A stretch of DNA of 9,492 nt, taken from NCBI GenBank assembly GCA_030043175.1, contig JASHYD010001337.1:1-9492 (forward strand), written 5' to 3'. Under the pieces are notes generated by a model that saw only the letters and a list, made by a program, of their open reading frames with translations, ran no database searches and was not told the DNA's origin. The DNA comes from Xanthobacteraceae bacterium. GTDB taxonomy: Bacteria > Pseudomonadota > Alphaproteobacteria > Rhizobiales > Xanthobacteraceae. How positions within the stretch are numbered: position 1 is the stretch's first letter; every line of letters starts with the position of its first letter. A program made the translations under genes and the position numbers. Below, piece by piece: positions 7,306 through 9,492 of the stretch.

Positions 7306-8472
7306 TCAGACCCGCAGAAGGTCTCGTTTATTGAGCCAATACGCCGCCAGCCCCACCACAAACGCGATGCCAACGTTCCAGACCGCCAACGCCCCCGTGA
7401 CGATCAACGCGAAGCGCTCGCCCTTGTCTTTAGGAATATCGCAGGCGCCTAGAGCGAGCTGGGCTCCCGTCAAAAAAAGGATGACGCCGAGAATAGAGGG
7501 AGGGAACAGGCGCAAGAACGTGGTAACCGATCCGCTAAACAGCAGGGCGGTAACGAGCAGCAAAAGACCGAGGATGATGAGCGCGCCTCAGGTTCGCGCG
7601 CCGAATCGAACGTGACCAGCCATGCCTCCTGCGCCATGGCACATCGGCACCCCGCCAACACCTGCGCTCAGTATGTTCATGAGGCCTGTCGATACAGAAA
7701 TTTTGCCTTCATTGACGGGGCGATCCGGAAATAAGCGATTGTTCTCTTCGGAGATGGCAATGATGGCATTACCGAGCGTGCGCGGGACTTGCGGAAGCGC
7801 TAGAAATAGAGTGCCGAACAGAAAGTCGCTAAACGTCATGCTGCTCAGAACGAATGTCGGGAGGCGCAACTCCATTTGCACCTCGCGCAATGCAGCGAAC
7901 AGCGTTGGGTCGCGCAAAATGCCGCAAGCAGCACCAAACAGCAGTAAGAGAAACATCGCCGGTATGATGCGATTGGCCAACAGCAATGATGTGCCAAGCA
8001 AAGCCGCACCTCCGACCAACCAATTCTGTGCCATTAACTTGGCGCCTTCGATCATGAAGCTGAAGCCGAGGCCGGGAATGATGCCGAGGATGACCGGACG
8101 CGCAATGAGCTGGCTGACGTACCGGGCCGTGCCAGTGAGGCCGAGAAACAACCACAGCACGCCGGTCGCAAGACTGGCACCCCACACCATGGCTGGTGTA
8201 ATCACGATGGTCTGAGCGGCTTGCGTGGTTGCTATCGCCCCCGCCGCCTTCATAGGCTGAACGGGCATCGGTGTGCGGTAGGCGAAGCCACACGCTACCA
8301 TGGCTGAGCCAAACGCCAGCAACACGCCGAAAGCGTCCATCTTTAAGACGCCGATGTAGGCGACCGCAAACGGCACCAGCGTGCCGAGGTCGCCAAAGGC
8401 ACCTGCTATCTCCATGCGGTCAAAGCGGTTCTGTGTCTGAACTGCGACCGCGTGATTTTCCGACACCTCCAT
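7306..8472 (-). pseudogene. MOT1-family molybdate transporter with one in-frame TGA
   Basis: The frame encodes a multi-span permease of the MOT1 family, high-affinity molybdate importers related to sulfate permeases. Hallmarks are AGAFGDLGTLVPF (residues 22-34), PMPVQPMKAAGA (68-79) and PMCHGAGGMAGHVRFGART (276-294). Directly after that motif the codon at 7588-7590 reads TGA. The same frame then continues as GALIILGLLLLVTALLFSG through SILGVILFLTGAQLALG to a true stop at 7306. With one residue in place of the stop, the protein would be 388 residues, a normal family length. Homologues should have glycine here (RTGGAL), so GGA to TGA is the simplest change. As read, the product ends at 294 residues and lacks the last membrane segments. 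It could be a nonsense mutation, a sequence error or, much less likely, readthrough. It converges on the ModE-like gene. Confidence 0.84.
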
Positions 8473-8479
8473 CTCTGCT

Positions 8480-8507
8480 ATTGTATCGGCAAACCACCGC
8501 CGTTCAA
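8480..8507 (-). promoter_or_regulatory. Candidate sigma-70 promoter of the MOT1 gene
   Basis: On the reverse strand TTGAAC (8502-8507; matches TTGACA at four of six) is followed after 16 bases by TACAAT (8480-8485; matches TATAAT at five of six). The -10 ends only seven bases before the ATG at 8470-8472, so transcription would begin at or next to the start codon. That implies a leaderless mRNA or a start further inside the gene, such as the Met at codon 20. Confidence 0.4.
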
Positions 8508-8664
8508 TCAGCCATAAACATCAGGTCAGGTAGCGGGGTGCGCGCTTGTTGCATCTCGGCAGCCTACTTCGCAATTGCGCCGAGAGACCCACGGAACGTC
8601 GGGTTGGACGCACATCGAAAAAAGTCTGATTTGATCTCAAAATGACCCAGAGCTGACTCGCGGC

Positions 8665-9387
8665 TCACTCCGCCTTAAGCCCTGCCAGCCTAACCACATT
8701 GCCCCATCTCTCGGTTTCATCCGCAATAAATTTCTCGAACTCGGGCTGGGACATTGAGATCGGCTCTGCACCCAACTCAGCGAAGCGCGCCTTAAGTTTC
8801 GGATCAGCAAGGGCTGCATTGATCTCGGTGTTGAGCCTTTCGATGATGGCGTGCGGCGTCTTCTTGGGTGCGCCAACGCCATACCATGTGCTCGCCTCAT
8901 AACCCGGGAAGACTTCACTAATTGCCGGGACTTCCGGCAATGCGTCAGAGCGAATTGGCGTTGTTACGGCAAGCGCTCGCAGCTTGCCGGTTTTGATGTG
9001 CTGAATGGTCGACGGCATGCTTCCGAACATTACCTGCACCTGCGCGCCTATTAGCTCATTGAGCGCAGGCGCCACCCCCCGATAAGGGACATGAACCAAG
9101 TCAATTCCGGTCATTGCTTTGAACATTTCGCCAGCCATGTGATCCGATGCTCCAATACCGGCAGACGCGAAATTGATCTGACCTGGATGAGCTTTGGCAT
9201 AGGCCACGAAATCGCGGATGGTTGTCGCCGGGAATGAAGGGTGCACTTCCATAACGTTGGGCACGCGACTGACCATGGCAATCGGCGCAATGTCGCGAAT
9301 GAAATTGAAATTGAGTTTTTCATATAGTGTTGCGTTAACGGCGTTCGGATTGGTCGCAAGCAGAAGGGCGTATCCATCAGGGACGAG
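8665..9387 (-). pseudogene. Bug-family (TTT) solute-binding protein gene, 5' truncated
   Basis: The open frame encodes about 240 residues of a Bug-type periplasmic binding protein, the receptor family of tripartite tricarboxylate transporters, which bind carboxylates and similar small acids. Recognisable segments in order are DGYALLLATNPNAVNATLY, IRDIAPIAMVSRVPNVM, VHPSFPATTIRDFVAYAK, INFASAGIGASDHMAGEMF, LVHVPYRGVAPALNELIGAQ, GKLRALAVTT, SDALPEVPAISEVFPGYEA, and a normal C-terminus. Family members have about 320 residues. Here roughly the first 80, including the signal peptide, are missing: a TAG at 9388-9390 closes the frame just before VPDGYALL. An internal ATG at 9274-9276 could give a 203-residue fragment, but without export it would not work as a receptor. 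No TctA or TctB membrane genes are nearby, which is common for this family. Confidence 0.83.
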
Positions 9388-9425
9388 CTATCGCTGAAAG
9401 TTGGTGACGGCGCGAATCGGAAAGG

Positions 9426-9483
9426 CGGCATATCGTGGGGGTGCTTGACGCCTCCACTTCTCCACTGAAGGAGCGATATGCCG
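9426..9483. repeat. 10-bp inverted repeat at the right edge
   Basis: cggcatatcg (9426-9435) and cgatatgccg (9474-9483) are perfect reverse complements, 38 bases apart. They lie just outside the break point of the truncated Bug gene. This could be the edge of a small repeated or mobile element that removed the gene's 5' end, but the window stops too soon to see the rest. Confidence 0.5.
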
Positions 9484-9492
9484 TGTCCAACG

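Noticed and set aside
7588..7590. Selenocysteine reading of the MOT1 TGA
   Set aside because: MOT1 proteins should have glycine at this position, not cysteine, and I noticed no selenocysteine-insertion hairpin.

Overview
The window looks like chromosomal DNA from a GC-rich alphaproteobacterium, most likely Bradyrhizobium or a close relative. That placement is inference. It rests on the Tat-exported SoxC/SoxD pair, a Bug-type (tripartite tricarboxylate) binding protein, a MOT1-type transporter, and an 'MRRR...WP..ARAQQ' leader of the kind common in that family. I see no tRNA, rRNA, CRISPR array or intact insertion sequence.

Layout, left to right. (1) 1-320 (-): the first 106 codons of a membrane protein that runs off the left edge and carries a 30-bp tandem duplication. 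(2) 582-1907 (-): a Tat-exported family-1 ABC solute-binding protein with no transporter subunits beside it. (3) 1908-2731: a long gene-poor stretch with one strong palindrome. (4) 2732-3436 (+): a TupB-type tungstate/molybdate ABC permease. Its 3' end overlaps, tail to tail, a frame-broken tupA binding-protein gene (3390-4276, -). No ATPase gene (tupC) is present. (5) 4420-4634 (-): a degenerate C-terminal fragment of a second SoxD-like cytochrome, starting directly after the soxD stop codon and followed by a 12-bp hairpin. (6) 4635-6489 (-): soxD and soxC, overlapping by 14 bases, encoding a cytochrome c and a molybdenum dehydrogenase. (7) 6817-7239 (+): a one-domain ModE-like regulator, divergent from soxC. 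(8) 7306-8472 (-): a MOT1-family molybdate transporter interrupted by one in-frame TGA. (9) 8665-9387 (-): a Bug-family binding protein that has lost its N-terminal part next to a short inverted repeat at the right edge.

The central theme is molybdenum. SoxC is a molybdenum enzyme, TupAB and MOT1 are oxyanion importers of two unrelated families, and the regulator belongs to the ModE DNA-binding family. The block therefore reads as a Mo-enzyme plus Mo-supply locus. It also appears to be decaying: tupA, the second soxD copy, MOT1 and the Bug gene are all broken, and tupC is missing. soxC, soxD, the regulator and tupB look intact. Some of the single-base lesions could be sequence errors, so raw reads or close relatives are needed before calling all of them pseudogenes.
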